Shown: positions 7,799-16,648, counted from the stretch's first letter. The stretch is 55,649 nucleotides of DNA from Anaerolineae bacterium (GCA_019912965.1 JAIOHM010000159.1:1-55649); one strand, 5' to 3'. Notes: generated from the sequence alone by a model not told the origin. Program-made: numbers and translations.

Positions 7799-9013
7799 CT
7801 AACCGCCGTTGCCATTTGCTACTGGTGTGGTTTTTACGGCTGGCAGTTTTGAACCTGTATCGTATTCCAGCAATAGTGCTTGATACCGTTCCCGGTAAAG
7901 TTGTGCCCGTTCCCGTTCCAAACTCCACAGACGGTTGAGGCTGTCCAGCAGTGGCGGGAACATCCCTTCCAGTTCGGACATACGCTGCACGAACCGGTCA
8001 AATTCCTTATCATGGCTGCGCCAGACTTCATCATTTGAGATCGTGAACTGCTTCCATCGCTTTTGATCGTCGGAGTTCCAGTCGTTCCATTCTTGACGGA
8101 AGCGTTCTTCGCTCAGACGCTGCATTTCCGCAACTTCATTGATGCGCCGTTCCAAACGATCACCAATGCGCTCAAAATCATCAATAATCTTTTTCATGTT
8201 GCGGTAGGCTTCTGACCAGGTTTCAAAACGCTCAAGATTGCGCTGCATCACACTGTCTTGTTCGCCAAACCGCTTAATCAGGTCTGCGATTTGCTGGTCA
8301 CGCTGTTGAATCAGCAGGGTTTGTTGGTCAATAAACTGCTGAATTTGTTCACGCCGTTCCCGGTCGCCATTCTGCACATCCTGAACCCGACGCTCGGTAC
8401 GGAGTGTTAAATCTTCCAGCAGGGTCAGTTTGGGACGCACACTGTCGATCTGTTTCTGGATTTCCGGCATTTCTGATTGCACCTCAGAAATACGCCGGTT
8501 ATCCTGTCGGCGTTGTTCTTCGAGGAATGCAAGACGGCGATCTGGTTCTTCAACTTTCTTGAACAGATCATCAACCCGCTGTTGCAACGTCGCTACCATA
8601 TCACTTAGGCGTTCACGTTCCACTTGATGTGCGGGTATATCACTGGTTTGGCGTTCCAGTTTTTCAATCTTCTCAGATAGATCGCGGACGGGGCGCATCA
8701 TATTCTCGCGCCCTAACTCGTTTCGGCGTTCGACCTCACGTTCAGCAGTCAACCGCTTGGCTTCAACATTTTCGATCAATTGCAACATTTCTTTGCGAAC
8801 CTGATCGATCAAATCCGCTTCACGACCCGTCGGCGTAATCTGGGTGCGGATCACTGTCTGATCCGATTCCATACTGTTCAAGCGTTTAGACAGCATCCCA
8901 ATTGTGTCCTGCTGCTGAGCCATACGCTCTTCCAGGGTTGCAATCGTCGCTTTATCCCGCCGCCGTTCCTCATCCAACCACTCAATCATCCGTGCGGCCT
9001 GGTTAATATCCAT
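7799..9013 (-). CDS. Coiled-coil protein of unknown function
   Basis: This 404-residue protein is almost entirely predicted coiled coil. It has heptad-like stretches rich in Glu, Arg and Gln from residue 15 to about 330 (for example EERRRDKATIATLEERM and EKLERQTSDI). I see no signal peptide, membrane segment or catalytic motif. A short non-helical tail ends in GNGG. The frame can start at a TTG at 9028, but the ATG at 9013 has GGAGG eight bases upstream and is preferred. It is directly upstream of selB. A structural or scaffolding role is possible, but nothing in the sequence specifies it. Confidence 0.75.
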   Translation of the reverse strand: MDINQAARMIEWLDEERRRDKATIATLEERMAQQQDTIGMLSKRLNSMESDQTVIRTQITPTGREADLIDQVRKEMLQLIENVEAKRLTAEREVERRNELGRENMMRPVRDLSEKIEKLERQTSDIPAHQVERERLSDMVATLQQRVDDLFKKVEEPDRRLAFLEEQRRQDNRRISEVQSEMPEIQKQIDSVRPKLTLLEDLTLRTERRVQDVQNGDRERREQIQQFIDQQTLLIQQRDQQIADLIKRFGEQDSVMQRNLERFETWSEAYRNMKKIIDDFERIGDRLERRINEVAEMQRLSEERFRQEWNDWNSDDQKRWKQFTISNDEVWRSHDKEFDRFVQRMSELEGMFPPLLDSLNRLWSLERERAQLYRERYQALLLEYDTGSKLPAVKTTPVANGNGG

Positions 9014-9124
9014 CTTCGCCTCCGGCAAAAACCATCACTAACATTATCCTGGCGATTATAACACACCAGCACCATCTACCCGAAAGAATCTTGGCGTGTA
9101 TCGCTACGCCTGATATGCTAGATC

Positions 9125-9571
9125 ATGTATAGGTCGCGCAATCCGGGAGAGAGAATTTTGGCACCAACGGATCGATTTGTAGCTGAAAACACCTTTCACA
9201 TCCGCTATGTTGAAACCGATGCAATGGGTATTGTTCATCACACCAGCTACATCATCTACTTTGAGGAGGGGCGCAGCAATTACGCTCGACAGCGTGGCAG
9301 TAACTACGCCCAATTCGAGCAAGAGGGGCACTATCTAGCAGTGTCCGAAGTCGATGCCCGTTACATCAAAGCCGCCCAATATGGGCAGCAACTCACCATC
9401 CGCTGCTGGATTGAAGAAATGAAAAGCCGTGGACTGACATTCGGATACGAAATTCTGTCAACTGCTACCAGTGAAGTTCTGGTCACCGGTTATACCAAAC
9501 ACATCTGCATCACCCATGAGGGTCAGGTTGCCAAACTGCCAGATGAATGGCGTAAATGGGCTGGCACATAA
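9125..9571 (+). CDS. Acyl-CoA thioesterase, hotdog fold (4HBT family)
   Basis: The protein hydrolyses acyl-CoA thioesters. The family signature is clear: RYVETDAMGIVHHTSYIIYF near residues 27-46, with the catalytic Asp followed by the MGIVHH turn and a later EEGR. Length is 148 residues from the ATG at 9125. A TTG at 9158 with GGGAGAGAG five bases upstream is an equally good start and gives 137 residues. It opens an acyl-CoA cluster (ligase, MaoC hydratase, second ligase), suggesting it acts on products or overflow of that pathway. The substrate is not evident. Confidence 0.85.
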   Translation: MYRSRNPGERILAPTDRFVAENTFHIRYVETDAMGIVHHTSYIIYFEEGRSNYARQRGSNYAQFEQEGHYLAVSEVDARYIKAAQYGQQLTIRCWIEEMKSRGLTFGYEILSTATSEVLVTGYTKHICITHEGQVAKLPDEWRKWAGT

Positions 9572-9640
9572 ATTTTGAAACCTCCCAGAGCATGGCTATA
9601 CTTGTCAATCAAATAAGCGTTTGATTATTAGGAGTAGATT

Positions 9641-11404
9641 ATGGTTACATATGCTGACCGCCCATGGACAAAAATGTACGATCCCGATGTACCCAAAACA
9701 ATTAATTACCCTGATGTTCCTGTCCACAATTTCCTTCAGGAAGCCGCCAGAAAGTCTCCCAATGGTGTTGCATTAATTTCCAGCGCCCACGTACCGGTTA
9801 TGGGACGGATTTCCAATACCCTTTCCTACAGTGAGTTAGACAAACAATCGGACGCTTTGGCAGCAGCATTAATCGCTATGGGTCTGAAAAAAGGTGACCG
9901 CGTTGCGATAGTAATGCCAAACATCGCCGCTTTCGTCATCAGTTATTACGGCATTCTAAAAGCAGGCGGTGTCGTTGCAGCCACCAACCCTACCTATCCC
10001 CCCGACAAGATGCAGTTCCAAATCAACGACTGCGATGCCAATATCGTGCTGGCAATGAGCCTGTTCTACAACCTGATTAAGCAAATTCAGCCCAAAACCA
10101 AAGTAAAATCCGTCATCGTTGCCAATGTAAAAGAATATCTGCCACCCGTTGCCAAATTATTGTTTACCCTCGCCAAAGAGAAAAAAGATGGGCATCGGGT
10201 TGAACTACAATCGGGTGACCACTGGTTCCAGGATGTACTGACAAAATATGCTGGGCAAAAACCCAATGTCACCATTAACCCCAGCACCGATATGGCGCTT
10301 TTCCAATACACCGGGGGCACAACTGGCGTTTCCAAAGCAGCGATGGCTACCCACCGCGCACTGATAGCCAACACCCTTCAAATGCGGGCATGGCTTGCCA
10401 GTGATGTCCCCGGCGACCAGGAAATGTTCCTCGGCGCAATTCCTATGTTCCACGCCTTTGGGATGGTAGCTGTGCTGAACTTTGCCGTCGGCATCGGCGC
10501 GAAGATAGCACTTGTGCCTAACGCTCGTGATATTCCTGATGTTCTGGATAATGTCAACACTTTCAAGCCAACACTGTTTATGGGTGTCCCGGCACTTTAT
10601 AACGCCATCAACAACCATCCTGATGTGAAATCGGGTAAGGTTAGTTTGCGTTCGATTCGCGCCTGCGTAAGCGGTTCTGCACCGCTGCCTCCGGCCACCA
10701 AACGCGAATTTGAGGAGCTTAGTGGAGGAGCGTTGCGAGAAGGCTTTGGCATGAGTGAAGCCCCAACCGCCAGCCATTGCAATCCACTGAAAGGCGAAAA
10801 TCGTCTCGGCTCGATTGGTCTGCCATTGCCAGATATGGAATGCCGGATTGTCAGCTTGGATGATGGCGTAACTGATGTACCAACTGGTGAAATCGGCGAA
10901 CTCATCATGACTGGCCCACAGGTGATGGTTGGTTATCATGGAATGCCAACTGAAACAACCAATGTCCTCCGTGATCATGGTGGCAAACGCTGGCTGCACT
11001 CTGGTGATATTGCTCGGATGGATGAAGACGGTTATTTCTATATTGTAGACCGCAAGAAAGACATGGCTTTGATTGGCGGCTTCAATGTTTACCCCAATAA
11101 CATTGAAAAAGTGCTGAGTGACCATCCAGCAGTACTGGAAGCAGGTGTAGCCGCCATCCCCCATCCAGACCCCGACAAAGCCGGGCAAGAATCTTTGAAA
11201 GCCTGGATTGTCGTTCGGCCAGAACATAAACTGACCGAGCAGGAATTGGTTGACCACTGCACCAAGCATCTCGCACGTTATGAAGTGCCAACCCGGTTTG
11301 CCTTTGTCAAGGAACTGCCGAAGACAACCGTCGGCAAAACCCTGCGCCGTGAACTCGTTCAGATGGAAATGGCTGAACGCGAAAAACCCGCTAAATCCAA
11401 TTAA
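9641..11404 (+). CDS. Long-chain fatty-acid-CoA ligase, first paralogue
   Basis: This 587-residue ANL-superfamily enzyme adenylates a carboxylic acid and transfers it to CoA. The phosphate-binding loop YTGGTTGVSKA lies at about 222-232 (its usual Lys is followed by AA), GFGMSEAPT near 370 contacts adenine, and LHSGDIARMDEDGYF with the hinge DRKKDM follows. The C-terminal catalytic Lys is in KTTVGKTLRREL. AGGAG precedes the ATG. It is the twin of the ligase at 12401-14179, with the same N-terminal start MVTYADRPW and the same module order. Length and the hinge motif fit medium- or long-chain fatty-acid ligases (FadD group). The exact substrate is unknown. Confidence 0.9.
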   Translation: MVTYADRPWTKMYDPDVPKTINYPDVPVHNFLQEAARKSPNGVALISSAHVPVMGRISNTLSYSELDKQSDALAAALIAMGLKKGDRVAIVMPNIAAFVISYYGILKAGGVVAATNPTYPPDKMQFQINDCDANIVLAMSLFYNLIKQIQPKTKVKSVIVANVKEYLPPVAKLLFTLAKEKKDGHRVELQSGDHWFQDVLTKYAGQKPNVTINPSTDMALFQYTGGTTGVSKAAMATHRALIANTLQMRAWLASDVPGDQEMFLGAIPMFHAFGMVAVLNFAVGIGAKIALVPNARDIPDVLDNVNTFKPTLFMGVPALYNAINNHPDVKSGKVSLRSIRACVSGSAPLPPATKREFEELSGGALREGFGMSEAPTASHCNPLKGENRLGSIGLPLPDMECRIVSLDDGVTDVPTGEIGELIMTGPQVMVGYHGMPTETTNVLRDHGGKRWLHSGDIARMDEDGYFYIVDRKKDMALIGGFNVYPNNIEKVLSDHPAVLEAGVAAIPHPDPDKAGQESLKAWIVVRPEHKLTEQELVDHCTKHLARYEVPTRFAFVKELPKTTVGKTLRRELVQMEMAEREKPAKSN

Positions 11405-11421
11405 TCCTTAGTCGTTAATTA

Positions 11422-11446
11422 GCCCGATCAGATAATCTGGTCGGGC
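11422..11446 (+). terminator. Intrinsic terminator after the first acyl-CoA ligase
   Basis: GCCCGATCAGA and TCTGGTCGGGC form an 11-bp stem (one G-U pair) around a three-base loop and are followed by ATTTTTA. The MaoC ribosome-binding site follows within 15 bases, so some read-through or a nearby promoter is needed for the next gene. Confidence 0.85.
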
Positions 11447-11473
11447 ATTTTTATGTATCAGGAGAACACCCTT

Positions 11474-12358
11474 ATGTCCGACTTAAAAGCCAATGTTGAA
11501 AAAGTCATTGGTCACGAATTCCCTCCGATTCACTTTCAATACACCGAACGCGATGTTTGCCTGTATGCACTCGGCATCGGCGCACCGGCTGATTGGCTCG
11601 ATCAAGATGAGCTGAAATTCGTCTATGAACTGAGTCAATCAGGCTTTAAAGCCCTGCCAACCTTCGCCGTTCTCTATCCCGGTAAAATGATTGATGTACT
11701 GGTCAGCGGAAGAATCGGGGACATTCAGTTCAACCCAATGATGCTGGTTCATGGTGAGCAATATCTGGAAATCAAGAAACCCATTCCAACGGCTGCCAAA
11801 ATTACCTGCTACCCCAAAGTTGCTCAGGTTTACGACAAGGGGAGCGGCATGTTAATGGTGACCAACAGCAGTTGCAAAGACGAAAATGGAGAAGAAGTCG
11901 CTTTCACCCAATCCTCAATGTTCATTCGCGGATTGGGCGGCTTTGGGGGCGAACGTGGCACATCCAGCAATGAGAATGTTCCCCCACAACGTGAACCTGA
12001 TGCCGTTCATCAGCAGCAAACCCTGCCGCAACAAGCGCTCATCTACCGTCTATCCGGGGACATTAATCCGCTACACGCCGATCCTTCAATGGCGGCAATC
12101 GGTGGGTTTGATCGCCCGATTCTGCATGGATTGTGTACCTTTGGCTTTGTAGGGCGCGCTGTCCTCAAAAACTTCTGCAACAACGACCCATCGCGTTTTA
12201 AGAGCATTCGGGTTCGTTTTTCCAAACATGTTTTCCCCGGTGAAACCCTGATTACCGAGATGTGGAAAGTAACAGATACCAAAGTGATTTTCCAATGCAA
12301 AGTTGCCGAACGCAATGAATATGTGCTGACGCACGCCGCCGTTGAATTATCAGGGTAA
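11474..12358 (+). CDS. MaoC-type (R)-enoyl-CoA hydratase, two hotdog domains
   Basis: The protein adds water to trans-2-enoyl-CoA to give (R)-3-hydroxyacyl-CoA. The hydratase-2 signature, YRLSGDINPLHADPSMA, is present around residues 190-206, with the catalytic Asp and His, followed by GGFDRPILHGLCTFG. The N-terminal half is the second, non-catalytic hotdog domain found in eukaryote-type hydratases. I start at the ATG at 11474 with AGGAGA upstream, which gives 294 residues. An upstream ATG at 11453 lies in the tail of the preceding terminator. Its place between two acyl-CoA ligases suggests fatty-acid breakdown or hydroxyacyl supply. Confidence 0.9.
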   Translation: MSDLKANVEKVIGHEFPPIHFQYTERDVCLYALGIGAPADWLDQDELKFVYELSQSGFKALPTFAVLYPGKMIDVLVSGRIGDIQFNPMMLVHGEQYLEIKKPIPTAAKITCYPKVAQVYDKGSGMLMVTNSSCKDENGEEVAFTQSSMFIRGLGGFGGERGTSSNENVPPQREPDAVHQQQTLPQQALIYRLSGDINPLHADPSMAAIGGFDRPILHGLCTFGFVGRAVLKNFCNNDPSRFKSIRVRFSKHVFPGETLITEMWKVTDTKVIFQCKVAERNEYVLTHAAVELSG

Positions 12359-12400
12359 AATACCCTCATCGTGAACATCCAAGATTGAGGTTATTAAAAA

Positions 12401-14179
12401 ATGGTTACTTATGCTGACCGCCCATGGGTCAAAAATTATGACGTTGGCGTTCCCCGGTCAATTGATTACCCGCTGATTCCTTTACACCAATTCCTGCGCG
12501 ACTCGGCACGAAACGCCCCTGACCGCATTGCGCTAATTACCCCGGCAAAACTTCCGGTCTTGGGGAATCAGGCACGAAACATCACCTACCGCGAACTGGA
12601 CGAGTTTTCTGACGCACTAGCCGTTGGGCTGATCGATATGGGGTTGAAAAAAGGTGATCGAGTAGCCATCATCCTGCCAAACTCAGCCGCCTTTGCTATC
12701 AGCTACTTTGCTATCCTCAAAGCAGGTGGCGTCGTTGCGGCCACCAACCCCACTTACCCTGCCCCCAAAATGCAGTATCAAATCAACGATTGTGGGGCGG
12801 AGATTGTCATTACCCTAAGCCTGTTTTACAACGTCGTAAAACAAATTCAGGCTGGCACGAAGGTCAAACAGGTTCTCGTCACGAATATCAAAGAATATCT
12901 GCCCACAGCCGGGAAAATCTTATTCACGCTGGCAAAAGAGAAAAAGGATGGTCATCGGATTGAAAATTTGGCTGCTGGGGATTCTTGGTTTCAGGATGTT
13001 TTGGGGCGTTACGCGGGCCGCAAACCCAGTGTCGATGTAAAGCCTGAAGATCGGGCATTGCTCCAATACACTGGGGGAACAACCGGAGTTTCAAAAGGTG
13101 CAGTCCTGACTCATCGTGCCCTTGTCGCCAATATGTTGCAAATTCAGGCATGGTCTTCCGTGCTGGAAAATCAGGATGGCCCGTATGGAAAATTGTCCCG
13201 CGCAGACATGCTCTACTTAGGGGCAATCCCGATGTTTCACGTTTACGGGCTGGTTGTTTTGCTCAGTCAAGCTATCGCATCCGGCTCGAAAATCATCCTT
13301 GTTGCCAATGCCCGCGACATCGATAACATGGTCGATATCATCGCGGCCTATAAGCCCAATGTTTTTCTCGGCGTTCCCGCCATGTATAACGCAGTTGTCA
13401 ACCATCCGCGCGTAAAATCGGGTGAAGTTCGCATGGATTCATTCCTGATTTCATCCAGTGGTGCTGCTCCGCTTCCGCCTGCGACCAAACGTGAATTTGA
13501 AGCAGCTGGCGCGCGGCGGTTGAACGAAGGCTATGGCATGAGCGAGACCTCGGCAGCATCACATTCTAATCCCCTCATAGGCGATAATCGGACTGGTTCA
13601 GTCGGAATGCCACTGCCGGATATGGATATTCGGATTGTGAGTTTGGATGATGGGGTAACGGATGTTCCTGTAGGTGAAATCGGCGAGATCATTATGGCTG
13701 GCCCGAACATCATGTCGGGCTATCACGGAATGCCAACCGAAACTGCCAATACACTGCGAGAACAGCACGGCAAAATCTGGTTGTACTCTGGTGACATTGG
13801 ACGGATGGACGAGGACGGCTACTTCTACATTGTTGACCGCAAAAAAGATATGGCTTTAATCGGCGGTTTCAACGTTTACCCGAACAACGTTGAGAAAATC
13901 CTCAAGGATCACCCGGCGGTATTGGAAGTTGGTGTCGCAGCAATACCCCATCCTGAAAAACAGGGTGAAGAAGCCCTAAAAGCATGGATTGTCCTCAAGC
14001 CAGAACAGCAGGTCAGCGAACAGGAACTGATCAATCATTGTTCCAAGTTCCTTGCAGGTTATGAAGTGCCCCGGCGCTATTCATTCATTAAGGAACTGCC
14101 TAAAACGATGGTTGGCAAAACCCTGCGTCGAGAATTAATTCAGATGGAACTCGATGAACAGGAAAAAGAACTCGGCTAA
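12401..14179 (+). CDS. Long-chain fatty-acid-CoA ligase, second paralogue
   Basis: This 592-residue AMP-forming ligase is very similar to the one at 9641-11404. Shared features are MVTYADRPW at the start, AGGVVAATNPTYP, YTGGTTGVSKGA at about 222-233 (here with the usual Gly-Ala after Lys), GYGMSET, DRKKDMALIGGFNVYPNN, and the C-terminal catalytic Lys in KTMVGKTLRREL. Compared with the first copy it has a few extra residues around the central region (after VLENQDG). The two flank the MaoC hydratase and probably arose by duplication, with later divergence in substrate range. The start is preceded by a weak GAGG. Confidence 0.9.
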   Translation: MVTYADRPWVKNYDVGVPRSIDYPLIPLHQFLRDSARNAPDRIALITPAKLPVLGNQARNITYRELDEFSDALAVGLIDMGLKKGDRVAIILPNSAAFAISYFAILKAGGVVAATNPTYPAPKMQYQINDCGAEIVITLSLFYNVVKQIQAGTKVKQVLVTNIKEYLPTAGKILFTLAKEKKDGHRIENLAAGDSWFQDVLGRYAGRKPSVDVKPEDRALLQYTGGTTGVSKGAVLTHRALVANMLQIQAWSSVLENQDGPYGKLSRADMLYLGAIPMFHVYGLVVLLSQAIASGSKIILVANARDIDNMVDIIAAYKPNVFLGVPAMYNAVVNHPRVKSGEVRMDSFLISSSGAAPLPPATKREFEAAGARRLNEGYGMSETSAASHSNPLIGDNRTGSVGMPLPDMDIRIVSLDDGVTDVPVGEIGEIIMAGPNIMSGYHGMPTETANTLREQHGKIWLYSGDIGRMDEDGYFYIVDRKKDMALIGGFNVYPNNVEKILKDHPAVLEVGVAAIPHPEKQGEEALKAWIVLKPEQQVSEQELINHCSKFLAGYEVPRRYSFIKELPKTMVGKTLRRELIQMELDEQEKELG

Positions 14180-14192
14180 TCTGTTCACCAAA

Positions 14193-14729
14193 CTAACCTG
14201 ATGAATTCGTGGCCTCTGCCGGCGCAGAGAGATAATAACCTCTGTAAAACGCCCGCGCGGGGCCACGATTCATGTACCAAATCACGTACAACATCACAAG
14301 AATCTCGATCACGAATTGCCCAGTTGAGATCGAATTCAAGATTGAATCCAGCGAACTTGCACCAACCGCCAGATTTTGAGCGGCTAACTGCTGAGAAACA
14401 ATAGTGATCAATTTAATCGCAGTGAGTGCCACAACCGCGCCCACAATCAAGAGCCGCATAAAAGAAGGTTTTCCACGCCATGCCATAATCGCAATAATCA
14501 GGAAAACAAAAGCAACAACTCCCTGAAAAACAACTGATTCCCAAGAAATACCGAGTATATCCCCACCAGTCAGAATAGGTTGCGGAACATCTTCAGCAAA
14601 CTCGATACTGGTAAAGTGACCACGAACTGCCAGTAGCAAAGCAACTTGCAGTAAGGGCAGAATCGAAAATAGAAAAGCACTGGCTACAACTGCTAACGAA
14701 ACCCCTAATGGTCGTAATGGACGTTCCAC
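14193..14729 (-). CDS. Multi-pass membrane protein, unknown
   Basis: The 178-residue protein shows four likely transmembrane segments, at about 10-33, 65-83, 90-112 and 132-150. The region between segments one and two is outside or loop-like, and the C-terminal tail is polar (APAEATNSSG). I cannot assign a family or function. The gene is convergent with the second acyl-CoA ligase and divergent from the BTAD regulator. GGAGGAT lies upstream of the ATG. Confidence 0.7.
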   Translation of the reverse strand: MERPLRPLGVSLAVVASAFLFSILPLLQVALLLAVRGHFTSIEFAEDVPQPILTGGDILGISWESVVFQGVVAFVFLIIAIMAWRGKPSFMRLLIVGAVVALTAIKLITIVSQQLAAQNLAVGASSLDSILNSISTGQFVIEILVMLYVIWYMNRGPARAFYRGYYLSAPAEATNSSG

Positions 14730-14815
14730 ATGATCCTCCAGATGCTATAATATAGATGCTGTTATTTTGTAAGTGGCAGATACGGTAAGATTAGCATTAG
14801 TTATTATAGACATGC

Positions 14816-14821
14816 TATAAT
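14816..14821 (+). promoter_or_regulatory. Probable -10 box of the BTAD regulator gene
   Basis: TATAAT stands 49 bases before the start codon at 14870, and the spacer also carries TTATAGACATGC. A -35 candidate, TTAGCA at 14791, is poor and 19 bases away, so this is only a tentative promoter. Confidence 0.4.
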
Positions 14822-14869
14822 CCCTCTAGCAGTCTATATCTAACCTCTGGTATCAGGGATACTATAATC

Positions 14870-16141
14870 ATGCAACTACATGATCTTATTGATCGTTCTC
14901 ACAGAGCATTTCAAGAACAATCTGCACACGCAAAAGTCATTTTGCTGCATCCTCGCAGCCGTTACCGATCTACACTTGTTGCCCACCTTATTCATTCAAC
15001 AGATACTCGTGTGTTTTACTATGCAATGGGGCCAGATGATATTAATCTGCAATCATTCCTGGCGGGCATTACCCATGATCTGGCAAATCAATATCCCACT
15101 TTCGGACGCCATACGAATATCTTACCCCAAGACTCTGATCAGAAGTTCGATGTTTTATTAGACGCCTTTACCCGGGATTTAGCTGAAATTGATAATGGGC
15201 CCTGCCTGCTTATTCTAGATGAATATGACCGTAGTGACAGCGCCGATGATATTCAGCGATTTATCGAGAAACTGATTGGGCAGCTGCCAGAACACTGGAA
15301 ATTAATCATTAATAGTCGCACGCTGCCGCGGCTCCCCTGGGTGTCACTTATCGCTCAACGGCACGCTGTCTTGCTGGAAGATGACTTCTTAATAAAGAAT
15401 GATTTCTACAAGACTGAAACTGAAGGCACCCATAAGCTGGAAGTCTTCGCGCTAGGGCCGGGTTATGTTTTGATGAATGGGCAAGCTATTGATAGTTGGG
15501 AAGGTCACCTTCCCCGGTTGTTGTTCTTCTTCGCCCTTGATCGCCCGATCATTACCCGCTCTGAGATTTGTCAGGCCTTCTGGCCCGAACTCGATACCGA
15601 TCAGGCCGTCAATGTTTTTCATGTTACCAAACGTCGACTCCATAAAGCCCTCGATATGGATGTTCTGGTACATGACGGTGGTTATTATCGGGTCAATCCT
15701 GATATGTCGATCCACTATGATGTAGTCAACTTTGTTAGTGCATTGATGGATGGACGAGACGAAAATGAAGCCAAACGAATGGCAGCATGGCAGCGGGCTA
15801 TTGATATTTACCGAGGGCCATTCCTTCAGGGTCACAGTGATAACTGGATTGTTGATCGGCGTAATGATTTCCGAGCAGGCTATCTGGAAGCCCTGACGGA
15901 GATGGCTCATGTGCGCCTCGACGCAGAACGTTACGAACATGCTTTGGGTTTATTCCAGCGGGCGCTAGCGGAAGACAACACCCGTGAGGATATTCACCGT
16001 GAGGTTATGCAATTGTACGCGCGTCTGGGACGACGAAGCGAAGCAGCAGGTCACTATCAGCGCCTAGCAGAAGACCTCAAGAAAGAAAAAAGACAACCTG
16101 CACCAGAAACCCAAGAACTCTATCAAAATATCATATCCTGA
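14870..16141 (+). CDS. SARP-like regulator with BTAD domain and degenerate NTPase domain
   Basis: The 423-residue protein combines an N-terminal STAND/MalT-like NTPase part with an OmpR-type winged helix and a bacterial transcriptional activation (BTAD) domain. The winged helix is seen around residues 190-270 (SEICQAFWPELDTDQAVNVFHVTKRRLHKAL), and the BTAD TPR-like helices run from about 285 to the end. A Walker B-like LLILDEYD is present near residue 113. The Walker A position reads HPRSRYRSTLV and lacks the GxxGxGKT loop, so ATP binding is doubtful. BTAD proteins activate nearby or distant genes, and the target is not evident. This architecture is common in Chloroflexota. Domain boundaries are my estimate. 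Confidence 0.8.
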   Translation: MQLHDLIDRSHRAFQEQSAHAKVILLHPRSRYRSTLVAHLIHSTDTRVFYYAMGPDDINLQSFLAGITHDLANQYPTFGRHTNILPQDSDQKFDVLLDAFTRDLAEIDNGPCLLILDEYDRSDSADDIQRFIEKLIGQLPEHWKLIINSRTLPRLPWVSLIAQRHAVLLEDDFLIKNDFYKTETEGTHKLEVFALGPGYVLMNGQAIDSWEGHLPRLLFFFALDRPIITRSEICQAFWPELDTDQAVNVFHVTKRRLHKALDMDVLVHDGGYYRVNPDMSIHYDVVNFVSALMDGRDENEAKRMAAWQRAIDIYRGPFLQGHSDNWIVDRRNDFRAGYLEALTEMAHVRLDAERYEHALGLFQRALAEDNTREDIHREVMQLYARLGRRSEAAGHYQRLAEDLKKEKRQPAPETQELYQNIIS

Positions 16142-16148
16142 GAAAGAT

Positions 16149-16176
16149 AGTGGCCTACTGATGTCAGTAGGCCACT
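16149..16176. terminator. Bidirectional hairpin between BTAD gene and tRNA
   Basis: AGTGGCCTACTG and CAGTAGGCCACT form a perfect 12-bp stem with a four-base loop. Only short A/T stretches follow on either side, so it could end both the BTAD transcript and the tRNA transcript coming from the other strand. Confidence 0.75.
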
Positions 16177-16195
16177 AAATCATTGTCCCGTGTTA

Positions 16196-16530
16196 CGCCC
16201 CCGGAGAGATTCGAACTCCCGACCAACGGTTTAGCATCCAGCATTACGTTTCCGCAACCACTCTGATGAGCTTGCTGGCTGGACTGTGTCTTCGCCATTT
16301 CAGGCGGCAGGCGTACAGTCTCTACGCATCCCCTGCCTGGGGTTTGCTCGGCGTTATCGTGGATTTAAAACCAGACGACGTTCACCGATACAGCCTGCTC
16401 CACTTCCGCTGTTTGTCTGCGCTTACGGGCAGGGTGGAAAAACCTCATAAAACGGCATTTTCTCCACCTTCCAGACGAAAGGCTCCCATTATGTTAAAGA
16501 CCGCTGCTCTATCCCCTGAGCTACGGGGGC
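16196..16530 (-). tRNA. tRNA-Arg(UCU) gene split by a group I intron
   Basis: Exon 1 is 16530-16497 and exon 2 is 16234-16196. Joined, they form a full cloverleaf: acceptor GCCCCCG/CGGGGGC, D stem GCTC/GAGC, anticodon stem GCGGT/ACCGT with loop CTTCTAA, and T arm GGGAG-TTCGAAT-CTCTC. The discriminator base is G, and CCA is not encoded. The spliced anticodon is TCT, which reads AGA/AGG codons. The intron lies between positions 34 and 35. The 5' exon ends with U and the intron ends with G, as required for group I splicing. Confidence 0.9.
16235..16496 (-). ncRNA. Group I intron (tRNA type, IC3-like) in tRNA-Arg
   Basis: The 262-base intron has landmarks of the small tRNA group I introns such as the Azoarcus one: AACGCCGAGC, GTAGAGACTGTACG and GAAGACACAGTCCAG, which match P7/P3/P8 core strings in order. 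A guide sequence GGGAG early in the intron can pair with the 5' exon end UCUU to give P1 with the U-G pair at the splice site. The terminal base is G. It holds no reading frame for a homing endonuclease. The frame seen on the opposite strand is not a gene. Confidence 0.88.
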
Positions 16531-16619
16531 ATAAAGGGCATTGTAAAGCGGGCTGAAAAAGCTGTCAAGCACAGCTTCATTCACAAACGTATGTTCGACT
16601 TAAAATATAACACCCCCTA

Positions 16620-16648
16620 TTGTGATACAGCCTGTGATGAGGTAGAAT
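16620..16648 (+). promoter_or_regulatory. Probable gyrB promoter
   Basis: TTGTGA (16620-16625) and TAGAAT (16643-16648) are 17 bases apart, about 108 bases before the gyrB start. The fit to consensus is good (4/6 and 5/6). Confidence 0.55.

Noticed and set aside
16266..16556. Open frame of 96 codons on the plus strand
   Set aside because: It lies across the group I intron and the tRNA exon on the other strand. The RNA structure explains the conservation, and the translation has no protein-like pattern.
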